Below, piece after piece: positions 43,597 to 53,501 of a stretch of 64,000 bases of DNA. A program made the position numbers and the translations under genes. The stretch is from Prescottella soli. Its GTDB lineage: Bacteria; Actinomycetota; Actinomycetes; Mycobacteriales; Mycobacteriaceae. How positions within the stretch are numbered: position 1 is the stretch's first letter; each line of letters opens with the position of its first letter. Under the pieces are notes generated by a model, which was given only the letters and a program-made list of their open reading frames with translations, did no database searches and was not told the DNA's origin. The stretch covers positions 806,001-870,000 of the forward strand of contig NZ_CP157276.1 in assembly GCF_040024445.1 (NCBI RefSeq), in the 5' to 3' direction.

Positions 43597-44715
43597 TCAG
43601 TCTCGATGTGACCGTGACCGACGGCGCACCAGGCCGTACGTGGCGAGACCGGCGGCCAGTGCACCGCCGACGAGGGCAGGCGTGGACCACCGCAGGGCAC
43701 CGGTGTCCCCACCGGACCCCTCTTCGGCGGCCGATTCGTTCACCGACGCCGACAGCGACACCGATCCCCCGGACCAGGAGTCGTCGCGGGCCAGGTCGAC
43801 CGCACCACGAAGAATCTCGATCGGCGGCAGCGCACCGCCGGCGGCCTCTGATCCGGCCAGCAGGTCCCCGTCCGGGGTGAAGGCGATCGCCTCGCCCTGC
43901 GGCTGGTTCGGGAGGGCCACCCGTACCGGCGTCGTCGTGGTCAGTGCCCGGACGAGGTCACCGTCCGGAGCCGAGTACAGGTAGACGTCCGTGTAGGTCC
44001 GTACGGCGGCAACCGTGCCGTCGGCGCTGACGGCGCCACCGGTCACCAGCGTCGAGCCGCCGACCGGCACCGGGCCGCCTGGGGTGTCGGTGGGCCCCAG
44101 GCGCACCTCGCCGACCCGTTCGAGCGCGGTGGGACCGGGTGACGCGAGCCCGTCCAGGGAGGTGCCGTCGACGGGACGGTAGATCCCGTTGGCGACGAGG
44201 ATTTCCTTGGTGACGATCACGGGCACCCCGTCGCGCTGGATCAGCAGCGTCTCGGCGTCGTGCGGGCCGTCGGGATACGTGAGCCGGTGTAACTGCCCGC
44301 TCCCGGACGCCGGGTCGAGGCTGATCAGCGCGACCGTCTGCCGCACGCGCTCGTTGTCTCCGGTGTCCGACAGCCACAACCGGCCGTCGGGACCGACGCC
44401 CATGTCCTCGATGTCGTAGGGGTCCACCGGGACCGGCAGCGTGCCGGTCACCGCGCAGTCACCGTCCATCACGGTGACGGACTCGTCGGTGCCGCTGTCG
44501 CCTATGCCATAGGTGTTCCCGCCGACGATCGCCAGGCCGGACAGTTCCTCGAGCGCCGGATCGGTGGGCGTGCACACATGCTCGAACTGTGCGCGGGGCG
44601 CGAGGACACCCGATCCCGCGCTCTGGGCGCCCGACGACGGCGCCGCGAGCAGCGCCGGCGCGATGGCCAGGGCCCCGGCCAGCGCCAACCGGGCCGCCGC
44701 GCGAGCCCTAGGCAC
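43597..44715 (-). CDS. Secreted, membrane-anchored beta-propeller-like protein
   Basis: This 372-residue protein has a signal peptide (about 1-35, alanine-rich core LALAGALAIAPALLA), a large extracytoplasmic domain with repeated strand motifs (LSGLAIVGGNTYGIGD, MGVGPDGRLWLSDTGDNER, IAFTPDGDLLAGSE), and one C-terminal membrane helix followed by RRRSRSHRD. The domain resembles a YVTN/SMP-30-like propeller. Two cysteines (EHVCTP and GDCAV) may pair. The function is unknown. Its GTG start at 44715 overlaps the hflX stop by 8 bp on the same strand, so it is translationally coupled to hflX. Confidence 0.82.
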   Translation of the reverse strand: MPRARAAARLALAGALAIAPALLAAPSSGAQSAGSGVLAPRAQFEHVCTPTDPALEELSGLAIVGGNTYGIGDSGTDESVTVMDGDCAVTGTLPVPVDPYDIEDMGVGPDGRLWLSDTGDNERVRQTVALISLDPASGSGQLHRLTYPDGPHDAETLLIQRDGVPVIVTKEILVANGIYRPVDGTSLDGLASPGPTALERVGEVRLGPTDTPGGPVPVGGSTLVTGGAVSADGTVAAVRTYTDVYLYSAPDGDLVRALTTTTPVRVALPNQPQGEAIAFTPDGDLLAGSEAAGGALPPIEILRGAVDLARDDSWSGGSVSLSASVNESAAEEGSGGDTGALRWSTPALVGGALAAGLATYGLVRRRSRSHRD

Positions 44716-46198
44716 GCCCCGCGTAGTCGACGAGGGCCGACGCCAGGGACTCCGGTACCCGCACGCGCATCCGGGTGCCGGTCTCCTCGTGCGTCGAGTC
44801 GAGGATCTGGCCGTCGGAGTGGATCCGTGCGACGAGGTCGCCTCGCGTGTAGGGCACGAGGACATCCACCTCGACCTCCGGGCGCCGGACGATCTCGGAC
44901 AGCCGTACGCGCAGCTCATCGATGCCCTCCCCGGTTCGGGCGGACACGAACACCGCACCGGGCAGCAGCCCGCGCAGCTGGGTCAGGACCACCGGGTCCG
45001 CCGCATCGATCTTGTTTACCACGATCAATTCGGGCGGCGCGGCCGTATCGTTCTCGCGGATGACCTCGGTGATGACCTCGCGAACGGCCTTGATCTGGTC
45101 GGTCGGCAGCGGATCCGATCCGTCGACGACGTGGAGCAGCAGGTCGGCGTCGGTCACCTCCTCGAGCGTGGAGCGGAACGCCTCGACCAGCTGGGTCGGC
45201 AGGTGCCGGACGAAGCCGACGGTGTCGGTGAGGACGTACTCCCGACCGTCCTCGAACGTCGCGCGTCGGGTCGTCGGATCGAGCGTCGCGAACAGTGCGT
45301 TCTGAACGAGCACACCCGAACCGGTGAGGGCGTTGAGCAGGCTCGACTTGCCGGCGTTGGTGTATCCGACGATGGCGACCGACGGGATCTCGCTGCGGAG
45401 CCGGTGGCTGCGCTTGGTGTCGCGGGCGGACTTCATCTCCTTGATCTCGCGCCGCAGCTTCGCCATCCGCTCGCGGATCCGCCGACGATCCGTCTCGATC
45501 TTGGTCTCACCGGGACCGCGCAGACCGACGCCGCCGTTGCTGCCGGCACGACCACCGGCCTGCCGCGACATCGATTCACCCCAGCCGCGCAGCCGCGGGA
45601 GCATGTACTCCATCTGCGCGAGCGCGACCTGCGCCTTGCCCTCCCTCGAGGTGGCGTGCTGCGCGAAGATGTCGAGGATCAGCGCCGTCCGGTCGATGAC
45701 CTTGACCTTGACGACCTTCTCCAGCGCCGTGAGCTGCGCGGGGGTGAGTTCACCGTCGCAGATGACGGTGTCGGCCCCGGTCGCGAGGACCACCTGACGC
45801 AGTTCGTCGGCCTTGCCGGAACCGATGTAGGTGGCGGCGTCCGGCTTGTCGCGGCGTTGCACGAGGCCCTCGAGAACCTCGGACCCGGCCGTCTCGGCGA
45901 GCGCGGCCAGCTCGGACAGGCTGGCGTCGGCCTGCGCGGCGGTGCCGGACGTCCAGACGCCGACGAGGACCACGCGCTCGAGCCGCAGCTGCCGGTACTC
46001 GACCTCGGTGACGTCGGTGAGCTCGGTGGACAGACCCTGGACGCGGCGCAGGGCGCTGCGCTCGTCGAGCTGCATCTCACCGACGGACGGTGCAGCCGAG
46101 TCGTCGAAGTACTCGTCTCGATCGGACACTGCCGATCGGTCGGACGATTCCGGGGACTCCGACAGGGACGGGAACTTGGTGCGATGTGATTTCGTCAT
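44708..46198 (-). CDS. hflX: GTPase HflX
   Basis: This 496-residue protein has the glycine-rich HflX domain (about 60-250, ending GLRGPGETKIETDRRRIRER), then a G domain with Walker A GYTNAGKS (278-285), DTVGF and NKID. HflX splits or rescues stalled 70S ribosomes, especially under heat stress. The N-terminus has an extra 45 polar residues. It leads into a coupled secreted-protein gene by an 8-bp overlap. It corresponds to Rv2725c. No strong ribosome-binding site is seen at the ATG; a GAACGTGT stretch precedes it. Confidence 0.95.
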   Translation of the reverse strand: MTKSHRTKFPSLSESPESSDRSAVSDRDEYFDDSAAPSVGEMQLDERSALRRVQGLSTELTDVTEVEYRQLRLERVVLVGVWTSGTAAQADASLSELAALAETAGSEVLEGLVQRRDKPDAATYIGSGKADELRQVVLATGADTVICDGELTPAQLTALEKVVKVKVIDRTALILDIFAQHATSREGKAQVALAQMEYMLPRLRGWGESMSRQAGGRAGSNGGVGLRGPGETKIETDRRRIRERMAKLRREIKEMKSARDTKRSHRLRSEIPSVAIVGYTNAGKSSLLNALTGSGVLVQNALFATLDPTTRRATFEDGREYVLTDTVGFVRHLPTQLVEAFRSTLEEVTDADLLLHVVDGSDPLPTDQIKAVREVITEVIRENDTAAPPELIVVNKIDAADPVVLTQLRGLLPGAVFVSARTGEGIDELRVRLSEIVRRPEVEVDVLVPYTRGDLVARIHSDGQILDSTHEETGTRMRVRVPESLASALVDYAGRA

Positions 46199-46300
46199 AC
46201 ACGTTCATGGTCCCACGAAGCGCGACGGGCGTGCACACGGATTTCCCCACGGCGAACAGGGGCCAGGGGCCCGGGCATCAGCACCCCGGCGAGCCGGGCA

Positions 46301-47170
46301 TCAGCCCAGTTCGGTCCACCAGCGGTCGTCGATCCGACCCGCCGCGACGAGCACGGACGGCCCACGCAGCGCCGCGTGCCCACCGTCGACCGACACCTCC
46401 ACTCGGCCACCGGGCACCCGGACCTCGACCTTGCCGTCGGTGTCGCCGTGCGCGCGCAGCGCGGCCACCGCCGCCGCGACGGTTCCGGTGCCGCACGAGC
46501 GGGTCTCGCCGACGCCGCGTTCGTGGACACGCATCTCGACCGAGCCGCCGTCGAGCGCGGTGAGGATCTCGATATTGACGCCCTCGGGGAAGAACCCCGG
46601 ATCGAATCCAGGCGAGACCGTCAGGTCCAGCGCGGCGAGCGCCGCCGTTGTCAGCCCCGGGTCGACACACGCGAGATGCGGGTTGCCGACATCGATGCCG
46701 ATCCCCTCGAGGACGCGGCCGTCGACGGTCGCCGTCGAGGTGCCGAGCTCGCGGACGCGCCCCATCTCGACGGTGACGTCGCCGTTCACGTGGTCGGCGG
46801 CGTGGACGGTGACCGGTCGGGAACCGGCACGGCTGCCGACGACGAACTCGTCGCGCAGTTCGAGTCCCGTGGCCCGCAGGTAGTGCGCGAACACCCGGAC
46901 ACCGTTGCCGCACATCTCCGCGATGGACCCGTCTGCGTTGCGGTAGTCCATGAACCAGTCGTCGGCGGAGACACCCTCGGGGAGGTCGCGGAGTACGCCG
47001 ACCGCGGTCAGGGCGCCGGCCCGGGCGACCCGCAGGAGGCCGTCGGCGCCGAGTCCGCGACGGCGGTCGCACAGGGCCGCGATCCGGTGCTCGGGAAGAA
47101 CAAGGTCGGCATCGGGATCCGGGAGGATCACGAAGTCGTTCTCGGTGCCGTGGCCCTTGCTGAATTCCAT
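46301..47170 (-). CDS. dapF: Diaminopimelate epimerase DapF
   Basis: This 289-residue enzyme converts LL- to meso-diaminopimelate for lysine and peptidoglycan synthesis. Both catalytic cysteines are present: Cys87 in EMCGNGVR and Cys226 in RSCGTGT. The ATG at 47170 is leaderless, with TAGAGT at 47178-47183 (minus strand) 7 nt upstream; an in-frame GTG 9 nt earlier would lie over this hexamer and is unlikely. The gene follows miaA by 39 bp on the same strand, but its own minus-10 indicates separate transcription. Confidence 0.95.
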   Translation of the reverse strand: MEFSKGHGTENDFVILPDPDADLVLPEHRIAALCDRRRGLGADGLLRVARAGALTAVGVLRDLPEGVSADDWFMDYRNADGSIAEMCGNGVRVFAHYLRATGLELRDEFVVGSRAGSRPVTVHAADHVNGDVTVEMGRVRELGTSTATVDGRVLEGIGIDVGNPHLACVDPGLTTAALAALDLTVSPGFDPGFFPEGVNIEILTALDGGSVEMRVHERGVGETRSCGTGTVAAAVAALRAHGDTDGKVEVRVPGGRVEVSVDGGHAALRGPSVLVAAGRIDDRWWTELG

Positions 47171-47209
47171 GGCGCCCACTCTAGCGAGGCGCGCGGGCGC
47201 GCCCGCGCG

Positions 47210-48121
47210 TCACTTCCCCTCGACCAACCGCAGCGCGTCGTCCACGAGGTTCGGGTCGGCGGCGTCGAGCCAGTGCACCCGCGGGTCCCGCCGGAACCAG
47301 GACCGCTGCCGGCGGACGTACCGGCGGGTGCCGATGAACGTGCGCTCGAGTGCCTCCGCGAGGTCGTATTCGCCGTCTAACATCGCGAGCACCTGGGCGT
47401 ACCCGATGGCCCGCTGTGCCGTGACGCCCTCCCGGAGCCCGACCTCGACCAGAGCCTGGACCTCGTCGACGAGCCCCTTGTCGAACATCAGCTCGGTGCG
47501 CAGCCGGATCCGGGCGTCGAGCGCCTCGGTCTCCCGGTCGACACCGATGATCACTGTGCCCCAACGGGGTTCGCCGATCTTCGGCGCCGACGCGGCGAAC
47601 GGCTGCCCGGTGAGCTGGACGACCTCGAGGGCCCGCACGATGCGACGACCGTCGGTCGGCAGGATCGACGCCGCGGCGTCGGGATCGACCCGCGCGAGCT
47701 CGGCGTGCACCGCCGCGACACCCCTCTCGGCGAGCACGGTCTCCCAGTGCGCACGGATCTGCGGATCGGTCGCGGGGAACGACCACTCGTCGAGCAGTGA
47801 CTGCACGTACATCATCGAGCCGCCCACGATGATCGGGACCGCACCGCGAGCGCGGATGTCCTCGACGTCGCGGGAGGCCGACTCCTGGTAGCGGGCCACG
47901 GTGGCGGTCTCGGTCACGTCCAGCACGTCGAGCTGGTGGTGGACGATGCCGCGCCGCTCGGCCGGCGCGAGCTTGGCCGTGCCGACGTCCATTCCGCGGT
48001 AGAGCTGCATCGCGTCGATGTTGACGATCTCGCCGCCCAGCCGCTCCGCGAGGTCGAGGCCGAGATCCGACTTGCCGGTCGCGGTGGGGCCGACGACGGC
48101 GATCGGGGTCCGCTCGGTCAC
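47210..48121 (-). CDS. miaA: tRNA dimethylallyltransferase MiaA
   Basis: This 303-residue enzyme transfers a dimethylallyl group to A37 of tRNAs that read UNN codons; MiaB, encoded at 51,047, then methylthiolates the same base. The P-loop is GPTATGKS (11-18), and [15 protein letters not shown] and [13 protein letters not shown] follow. The C-terminal [14 protein letters not shown] contacts tRNA. The GTG start at 48121 overlaps the stop of the upstream gene as GTGA, which indicates translational coupling. Confidence 0.96.
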   Translation of the reverse strand: MTERTPIAVVGPTATGKSDLGLDLAERLGGEIVNIDAMQLYRGMDVGTAKLAPAERRGIVHHQLDVLDVTETATVARYQESASRDVEDIRARGAVPIIVGGSMMYVQSLLDEWSFPATDPQIRAHWETVLAERGVAAVHAELARVDPDAAASILPTDGRRIVRALEVVQLTGQPFAASAPKIGEPRWGTVIIGVDRETEALDARIRLRTELMFDKGLVDEVQALVEVGLREGVTAQRAIGYAQVLAMLDGEYDLAEALERTFIGTRRYVRRQRSWFRRDPRVHWLDAADPNLVDDALRLVEGK

Positions 48122-48858
48122 GGCCACCACATCCCGACGTGGTAGCCAACCCCGTACGGGGCGCCGGTGTAGAGCGACTCCGACTTGCTCGGACCGCCGG
48201 TCTCGCCGCCGAACACCGCCGAAAGCGTCTGCCACGCAGCACGCCCGGGCAGCCCGATCGCACTGCACAGTGCGGGATCGAGGAGGTCCAGCGCTCCGCA
48301 GTCGCCCTCGGCGAGAGCCGCGTCCAGCGTCGCCTGCACTTCGGCCGACCTGGCGTCGAATGCACCGGGGGCCTTGTCGGTCAAGGTGTTCGCGCCGTCG
48401 GCGACCACAAGGAGCGCCTGCGGCGTGGGGCGCGCGTCGAGCTGACGGCGCAGCGACTCCCCCACCCGGGCGCACTCGTCGGCCGTGGTGTCGGGAGCCA
48501 GCGTCCGCACCCGCAGCCGGGCCTCGGGCGCCGACTGACCACGCAACCATCCCGCGACCAGGGCCGCCAGAGGCATCGAGGGGTCGACATCATCGTCGGA
48601 TGCGTCGGGCGACAAGCACACTCGCACGTCCGCACCGAATCCCGCGAACGTGCCGCACGATTCGGGATCGAGGTCGGTGACGACCGGCATCCCGGGCTCA
48701 GCGACACCGATCACCGTCCACTCCGCGCACGAGACACCCAGGCGCGTCGACACATCGAGCGCCGCCCTGCGCAACCGGTCGGTTTCCGATGCTGCGGCAC
48801 CGGCCAACTGGGGCACGAGCAGCGGCGGCGAGGGTACGAAGGCGGCGACGGTCAACAC
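48118..48858 (-). CDS. Class III extradiol dioxygenase (subunit-B-like) family protein
   Basis: This 246-residue protein is similar to the LigB-like fold and to Rv2728c by position. The opening [15 protein letters not shown] is conserved in the family. I do not see an obvious iron-binding histidine set, so catalytic activity is doubtful. Two candidate starts exist: a TTG at 48867 and a GTG at 48858. TACCGT at 48867-48872 overlaps the TTG and lies 8 nt before the GTG, so GTG is preferred with little or no leader. It overlaps miaA as GTGA; a link to tRNA modification is conceivable but unproved. Confidence 0.8.
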   Translation of the reverse strand: MLTVAAFVPSPPLLVPQLAGAAASETDRLRRAALDVSTRLGVSCAEWTVIGVAEPGMPVVTDLDPESCGTFAGFGADVRVCLSPDASDDDVDPSMPLAALVAGWLRGQSAPEARLRVRTLAPDTTADECARVGESLRRQLDARPTPQALLVVADGANTLTDKAPGAFDARSAEVQATLDAALAEGDCGALDLLDPALCSAIGLPGRAAWQTLSAVFGGETGGPSKSESLYTGAPYGVGYHVGMWWP

Positions 48859-49024
48859 ACTGCGCAACGGTAGTCGACGAGGTGACGCCTTCCCGGGGTC
48901 AGACCTGTTTCAATAGTCTTGACAGTCGCTGCAGGCTCCCGCCCATTCCGAACGACCGGTCGGGCGCGAACGGGAGGCGACAGTGCGATCAGGCAGCCGT
49001 GACGCGCGGCAGAGACGAGGAGCT

Positions 49025-50377
49025 ATGACCGAGAGCAACGCACCCAAGCCGGGTTCCCCCAAGCCGGGTGCCCCGAAGCCGGGCGCCAAGCCCGGTGCTG
49101 TGAAATCCGGCTCACCCAAGCCCGGTCCGGCTCCGAGCCACGCCACGCCCGCCGTCGCCCCGAGCGACCCGAGCCGGTTCGGCCGCGTCGACGAGGACGG
49201 CACCGCGTGGGTTCGGACGGCGGACGGCGAACGGCAGATCGGCTCGTGGCAGGCAGGTGACGCGGCCGAGGGGCTGGCTCACTTCGGGCGCCGCTACGAC
49301 GACCTCGCGACCGAGGTGGCGCTCCTCGAGACCCGGCTGGCCTCCGGCGCGGGCGACGCGAAGAAGACCCGCTCGGCAGCCCGTGCCATCGCGGAGTCGC
49401 TTCCGACGGCCGCGGTGATCGGCGACATCGACGCCCTCAGCGCCCGGCTCACCGTGATCATCGAGGGGTCGGAGCAGGCCGAGGAGCAGGCCAAGCTCGA
49501 CAAGGAGCAGACCCGCAAGGAACAGACCGCCCGCAAGGAGGCGTTGGCGGCGGAGGCCGAGCAGATCGGTTCCGAGTCCACCCAGTGGAAGGTCGCCGGC
49601 GATCGGCTGCGCGAAATCCTCGACGAGTGGAAGTCCATCCGCGGTCTCGACCGCAAGAGCGACGACGCCCTGTGGCGGCGGTTCGCGAAGGCGCGCGAGA
49701 CGTTCAACCGGCGCCGCGGCACGCATTTCGCCGAGCTCGACCGCGAACGCGCAACCGCCAAGTCCCGCAAGGAGGAGCTGGTCGCCCAGGCGGCGGCACT
49801 GTCCTCCTCCACCGACTGGGGAACGACCGCGGCCCAGTTCCGTGACCTGCTCGCCGAGTGGAAGGCCGCCGGTCGCGCACCTCGTGAGGCGGACGACGCC
49901 CTGTGGCGGCAGTTCAAGGAGTCGCAGGACGTGTTCTTCGCGGCCCGCAACGCCGCCGCGTCCGAGCGCGACGCCGAGTTCGCCCAGAACGCGGTCGCCA
50001 AGGAGGAGCTGCTGAAGAGCGCCGAGGACATCGATCCCGACAAGGATCTCGATGCGGCTCGCGCGGCCCTGCGCGACCTGCAGGAGAAGTGGGACGAGAT
50101 CGGCAAGGTGCCCCGCGAACGCATGCACGACCTCGAAGGCAAGCTGCGCGCGATCGAGAAGCGGGTCCGCGACGCGGCCGACTCCGAGTGGCGCCGAAGC
50201 GATCCCGAGGCGCTGGCGCGTGCCGCCCAGTTCCGCGAGCGCGTCGCCCAGTTCGAGGAGCAGGCCGCGAAGGCGACCGCCGCGGGCCGCACCAAGGACG
50301 CGGACAAGGCCCTCGCCCAGGCACAGCAGTGGCGCGAGTGGGCCGCGGCCGCCGAGGGTGCCGTGAACGAGCGCTGA
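49025..50377 (+). CDS. DUF349 repeat protein
   Basis: This 450-residue protein corresponds to Rv2731, which has the same length as I recall. A low-complexity N-terminus (residues 8-40) repeats PKPG-type units, a folded segment follows ([20 protein letters not shown]), and then come three or more DUF349 helical repeats (each near [30 protein letters not shown] and [16 protein letters not shown]). The protein should be a long charged helical rod, rich in Ala, Glu and Arg. The function is unknown. GAGGAG precedes the ATG. It is divergent from the dioxygenase-like gene and ends at a perfect terminator. Confidence 0.9.
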   Translation: MTESNAPKPGSPKPGAPKPGAKPGAVKSGSPKPGPAPSHATPAVAPSDPSRFGRVDEDGTAWVRTADGERQIGSWQAGDAAEGLAHFGRRYDDLATEVALLETRLASGAGDAKKTRSAARAIAESLPTAAVIGDIDALSARLTVIIEGSEQAEEQAKLDKEQTRKEQTARKEALAAEAEQIGSESTQWKVAGDRLREILDEWKSIRGLDRKSDDALWRRFAKARETFNRRRGTHFAELDRERATAKSRKEELVAQAAALSSSTDWGTTAAQFRDLLAEWKAAGRAPREADDALWRQFKESQDVFFAARNAAASERDAEFAQNAVAKEELLKSAEDIDPDKDLDAARAALRDLQEKWDEIGKVPRERMHDLEGKLRAIEKRVRDAADSEWRRSDPEALARAAQFRERVAQFEEQAAKATAAGRTKDADKALAQAQQWREWAAAAEGAVNER

Positions 50378-50395
50378 CACGCCCGGTAGACGAGC

Positions 50396-50435
50396 GAGGG
50401 GTGCGACGCCTGATGGCGTCGCACCCCTCTTTCGT
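50396..50435 (+). terminator. Intrinsic terminator after the DUF349 gene
   Basis: The arms 50396-50410 and 50415-50429 form a perfect 15-bp stem with a 4-nt loop, followed by TTTCGTT. It faces the converging membrane-protein gene. Confidence 0.8.
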
Positions 50436-50444
50436 TCGTCGGAC

Positions 50445-51050
50445 TCAGACGGTCCAGTCGCCGCGCTCCGCGTCCTCCTCGGCTGCCCGACGTCGATCCT
50501 CCTCGGCCGCAAGCTGCATCGCGGTCCTGCTCCACACCACCTTGATCCAGTGGAAGGTCAGGACGATGACTGTGATCCAGCCCAGGATCAGGCCGATCCC
50601 CGGACCGGCGCTGCCCGACTCGGCGAGCGGGAGAGTTTGCCGCGACCAGATCGCGAGCATGCCGAACACCGCGGACACCGCGGTGCCGGCGAGCGCGATC
50701 CACGCCAGCACCCAGCGACGGGTCACGAGCGCGAGGATCGAGAAGACACCACCGAAGACGAGCGCGAGCCACACGAAGATCCGCGACGTCAGCTTGATGT
50801 GCTCGTCGACCGCGGGCTGGGCATAGACCAGAACGTCCCAGCCGTTCGCCGATCCGGCGTGCGGCAGGGTGAACGACAGCAGCAGCACGAGCACGCACAC
50901 CGCGACAACGACCGCGCGCACCCCGGGGTCGATCTCGCCGGCGATCTTCTTCTCCGCGGCTTCGAAGTCCTTCTGGTACTCCGCCATCGGGTCCGGACCG
51001 TTCCCGCCGGGCAGGTTCTCGTCACCGGCGGTGTCGCCGCGCTCGCTCAT
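50445..51050 (-). CDS. Conserved four-helix membrane protein (Rv2732c-like)
   Basis: This 201-residue protein has four membrane helices: about 45-63, 90-109, 113-135 and 147-166. The charged N-terminus ([20 protein letters not shown]) and C-terminus ([17 protein letters not shown]) face the cytoplasm. It corresponds to Rv2732c, downstream of miaB. The function is unknown. Its ATG at 51050 overlaps the miaB stop as ATGA, so it is co-translated with miaB. The family is restricted to Corynebacteriales as far as I know. Confidence 0.85.
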   Translation of the reverse strand: MSERGDTAGDENLPGGNGPDPMAEYQKDFEAAEKKIAGEIDPGVRAVVVAVCVLVLLLSFTLPHAGSANGWDVLVYAQPAVDEHIKLTSRIFVWLALVFGGVFSILALVTRRWVLAWIALAGTAVSAVFGMLAIWSRQTLPLAESGSAGPGIGLILGWITVIVLTFHWIKVVWSRTAMQLAAEEDRRRAAEEDAERGDWTV

Positions 51051-52564
51051 GCGTTGCATCCCATCTGTGCTGGCAGCGGAGCGGGGACGCCCACCTGGGG
51101 CAGTCCCAGTCCGACGCCGATCGGCGGGGTCTTGGGTGTGACCCCTCGTTCGAACGAATCTCCGGCACGGGTGCGCCGGTGGGTGAGGATCGGGTCGTCG
51201 GCGACGAGGTGGTGCGGTGCGGCCGCGGTGACGACGACGGTGATCACGTCGCCGGGACGCAGGTCGCCGTCGAGGTTGCCTTCGGGCCGGAAGTGGACGA
51301 GCCGACCGTCGCGGGCCCGGCCACTCATGCGCGCGGTCTCGGCGTTCTTGCGACCGTCACCGGCGGTGATCAGCAACTCGACCTCGGTGCCGACGAGCTT
51401 GCGGTTCTCCTCGAGCGTGATCTCCTCCTGGAGCGCGATGAGGCGGTCGTAGCGTTCCTGCACAACGGCTTTGGGAAGCTGACCCTCCATCTCGGCGGCG
51501 GGCGTACCCGGCCGCTTGGAGTACTGGAAGGTGAACGCGCTGGTGAAGCGGGCCTGCCGGACGACGTCGAGCGTGGCCTGGAAGTCCTCCTCGGTCTCGC
51601 CCGGGAAGCCGACGATGATGTCGGTCGTGATGGCCGCGTGCGGCATCGCGGCGCGCACCTTCTCGATGATGCCGAGGAACTTGGCGCTGCGGTACGACCG
51701 GCGCATCGCCTTGAGGACGCGGTCCGAGCCAGACTGCAGCGGCATGTGCAGCTGCGGGCAGACGTTCGGCGTGGCGGCCATCGCCTCGATGACGTCGTCG
51801 GTGAACTCGGCCGGGTGCGGCGAGGTGAACCGCACTCGCTCGAGACCCTCGATCTGCCCGCACGCCTGCAGCAGCTTCGCGAAGGCACCGCGATCGCGGG
51901 GAAGCTCCGGATCGGCGAAGGAGACGCCGTAGGAGTTGACGTTCTGACCCAGCAGCGTCACCTCGAGGACGCCCTCGTTCACGAGCGCCTGCACCTCGGC
52001 GAGGATGTCGCCGGGGCGGCGGTCGACCTCCTTGCCGCGCAGCGACGGCACGATGCAGAACGTGCACGTGTTGTTGCAACCGACCGAGATCGACACCCAG
52101 CCCGCGTACGCGGACTCACGCTTGGCCGGCAGCGTCGACGGGAACGCCTCGAGCGATTCGAGGATCTCGACCTCCGCCTTCCGGTTGTGACGGGCACGCT
52201 CGAGCAGCGCGGGCAGCGAGCCGATGTTGTGAGTGCCGAACACGACGTCCACCCACGGCGCCTTCTTCACGACGGTGTCGCGGTCCTTCTGGGCGAGGCA
52301 GCCGCCGACGGCGATCTGCATGCCGGGGCGCTCCTCCTTGACCGGCGCCAGGTGGCTGAGATTGCCGTACAGCTTGTTGTCCGCGTTCTCGCGGACCGCG
52401 CACGTGTTGAAGACAACCAGGTCCGCCTGCTCCCCAGGCGCGGCCTTCGAGTAGCCGGCGTCCTCGAGCAGGCCGGACAACCGCTCGGAGTCGTGCACGT
52501 TCATCTGACAGCCGTACGTGCGGACCTCGTAGCTGCGCCCGCTGTTCTGGTCGATCGTCTCCAC
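51047..52564 (-). CDS. miaB: tRNA-2-methylthio-N6-dimethylallyladenosine synthase MiaB
   Basis: This 505-residue radical-SAM methylthiotransferase has the UPF0004 domain with three cluster cysteines (TYGCQMN, NTCAVRE, GGCLAQ), the radical-SAM motif CNNTCTFC, and a TRAM domain near residues of about 360-440. The C-terminus extends about 45 residues with a proline-rich tail ([19 protein letters not shown]), which is odd and probably disordered. The GTG start at 52564 is leaderless: TACCCT at 52571-52576 (minus strand) lies 6 nt upstream. It forms an operon with the downstream membrane protein gene. Confidence 0.96.
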   Translation of the reverse strand: METIDQNSGRSYEVRTYGCQMNVHDSERLSGLLEDAGYSKAAPGEQADLVVFNTCAVRENADNKLYGNLSHLAPVKEERPGMQIAVGGCLAQKDRDTVVKKAPWVDVVFGTHNIGSLPALLERARHNRKAEVEILESLEAFPSTLPAKRESAYAGWVSISVGCNNTCTFCIVPSLRGKEVDRRPGDILAEVQALVNEGVLEVTLLGQNVNSYGVSFADPELPRDRGAFAKLLQACGQIEGLERVRFTSPHPAEFTDDVIEAMAATPNVCPQLHMPLQSGSDRVLKAMRRSYRSAKFLGIIEKVRAAMPHAAITTDIIVGFPGETEEDFQATLDVVRQARFTSAFTFQYSKRPGTPAAEMEGQLPKAVVQERYDRLIALQEEITLEENRKLVGTEVELLITAGDGRKNAETARMSGRARDGRLVHFRPEGNLDGDLRPGDVITVVVTAAAPHHLVADDPILTHRRTRAGDSFERGVTPKTPPIGVGLGLPQVGVPAPLPAQMGCNA

Positions 52565-52631
52565 GCGTCCAGGGTACGGCCCCGCGCAAAACCGCCTGCT
52601 GGGGCCACACATCGGCCCGTCTGCGCGAACC

Positions 52632-52659
52632 CCCTGATCTGTATCGTTCAAGATCAGGG
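52632..52659. promoter_or_regulatory. Inverted repeat between miaB and gluA (candidate operator)
   Basis: CCCTGATCT (52632-52640) and AGATCAGGG (52651-52659) form a perfect 9-bp inverted repeat with a 10-nt spacer in the 143-bp divergent region. A TAGGGT minus-10 for gluA follows at 52694-52699. Confidence 0.5.
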
Positions 52660-52707
52660 CGCGCTGGACCGGCAGGTACGGAATAAGTCCAGCTAGGGTT
52701 ACCCGTT

Positions 52708-53481
52708 ATGACGCAGCCTGAGACCACCGGAGCGGCTACCGGAACCGAGTCGATGATCTCCATGAAGGGGGTCAACAAGCACTACGGTGACCTGCACGTT
52801 CTCAAGAACATCGACCTGGAGATCCCAGCCGGCCAAGTGGTCGTGATGCTCGGACCGTCCGGGTCGGGCAAGTCGACCCTCTGCCGGACCATCAATCGCC
52901 TCGAACCGATCGATCAGGGCACCGTGACGATCGACGGTGTGCCGGTCCCGGCCGAGGGCCGCGCCCTCGCCCGCCTGCGTTCCGACGTCGGGATGGTGTT
53001 CCAGAGCTTCAATCTGTTCGCCCACAAGACGGTGCTCGAGAACGTCATGCTTGCGCCGGTCAAGGTCCGCAGGATCGACAAGGCGCAGGCGAAGGAGCGC
53101 GCGCTCGCGCTGCTCGACCGCGTCGGCATCCGGACCCAGGCCGACAAGTACCCCGCCCAGCTGTCCGGTGGCCAGCAGCAGCGCGTCGCGATCGCCCGGT
53201 CGCTCGCGATGGACCCCAAGGTCATGCTCTTCGACGAGCCGACGTCCGCCCTCGACCCCGAGATGGTCAACGAGGTCCTCGACGTCATGGTGAACCTCGC
53301 GAAGGAGGGCATGACGATGATCGTGGTGACCCACGAGATGGGGTTCGCGCGCAAGGCCGCCGATCGGATCATCTTCATGGCGGACGGCTCGATCCTCGAG
53401 GACACCGATCCGGACACGTTCTTCACCGCGCCGAAGTCCGACCGCGCCAAGGACTTCCTCGGCAAGATCCTCGGACACTGA
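52708..53481 (+). CDS. gluA: Glutamate ABC transporter ATP-binding protein GluA
   Basis: This 257-residue ATPase of the polar amino acid uptake family has Walker [10 protein letters not shown], signature [16 protein letters not shown], Walker [13 protein letters not shown] and the switch histidine in VVTHEMG. It energises uptake of glutamate with GluB, GluC and GluD encoded directly downstream. The gluABCD order between miaB and recX is that of Corynebacterium glutamicum. The start at 52708 has TAGGGT 8 nt upstream and no Shine-Dalgarno sequence, so the leader is very short; a second ATG 45 nt in is possible. Confidence 0.95.
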   Translation: MTQPETTGAATGTESMISMKGVNKHYGDLHVLKNIDLEIPAGQVVVMLGPSGSGKSTLCRTINRLEPIDQGTVTIDGVPVPAEGRALARLRSDVGMVFQSFNLFAHKTVLENVMLAPVKVRRIDKAQAKERALALLDRVGIRTQADKYPAQLSGGQQQRVAIARSLAMDPKVMLFDEPTSALDPEMVNEVLDVMVNLAKEGMTMIVVTHEMGFARKAADRIIFMADGSILEDTDPDTFFTAPKSDRAKDFLGKILGH

Positions 53482-53501
53482 GCGGGGACGGAAGAGCCAC
53501 C

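Noticed and set aside
52632-52659. AmtR binding site for gluABCD
   Set aside because: The inverted repeat lacks the CTAT-N6-ATAG core of the AmtR motif, so only a generic operator is claimed.
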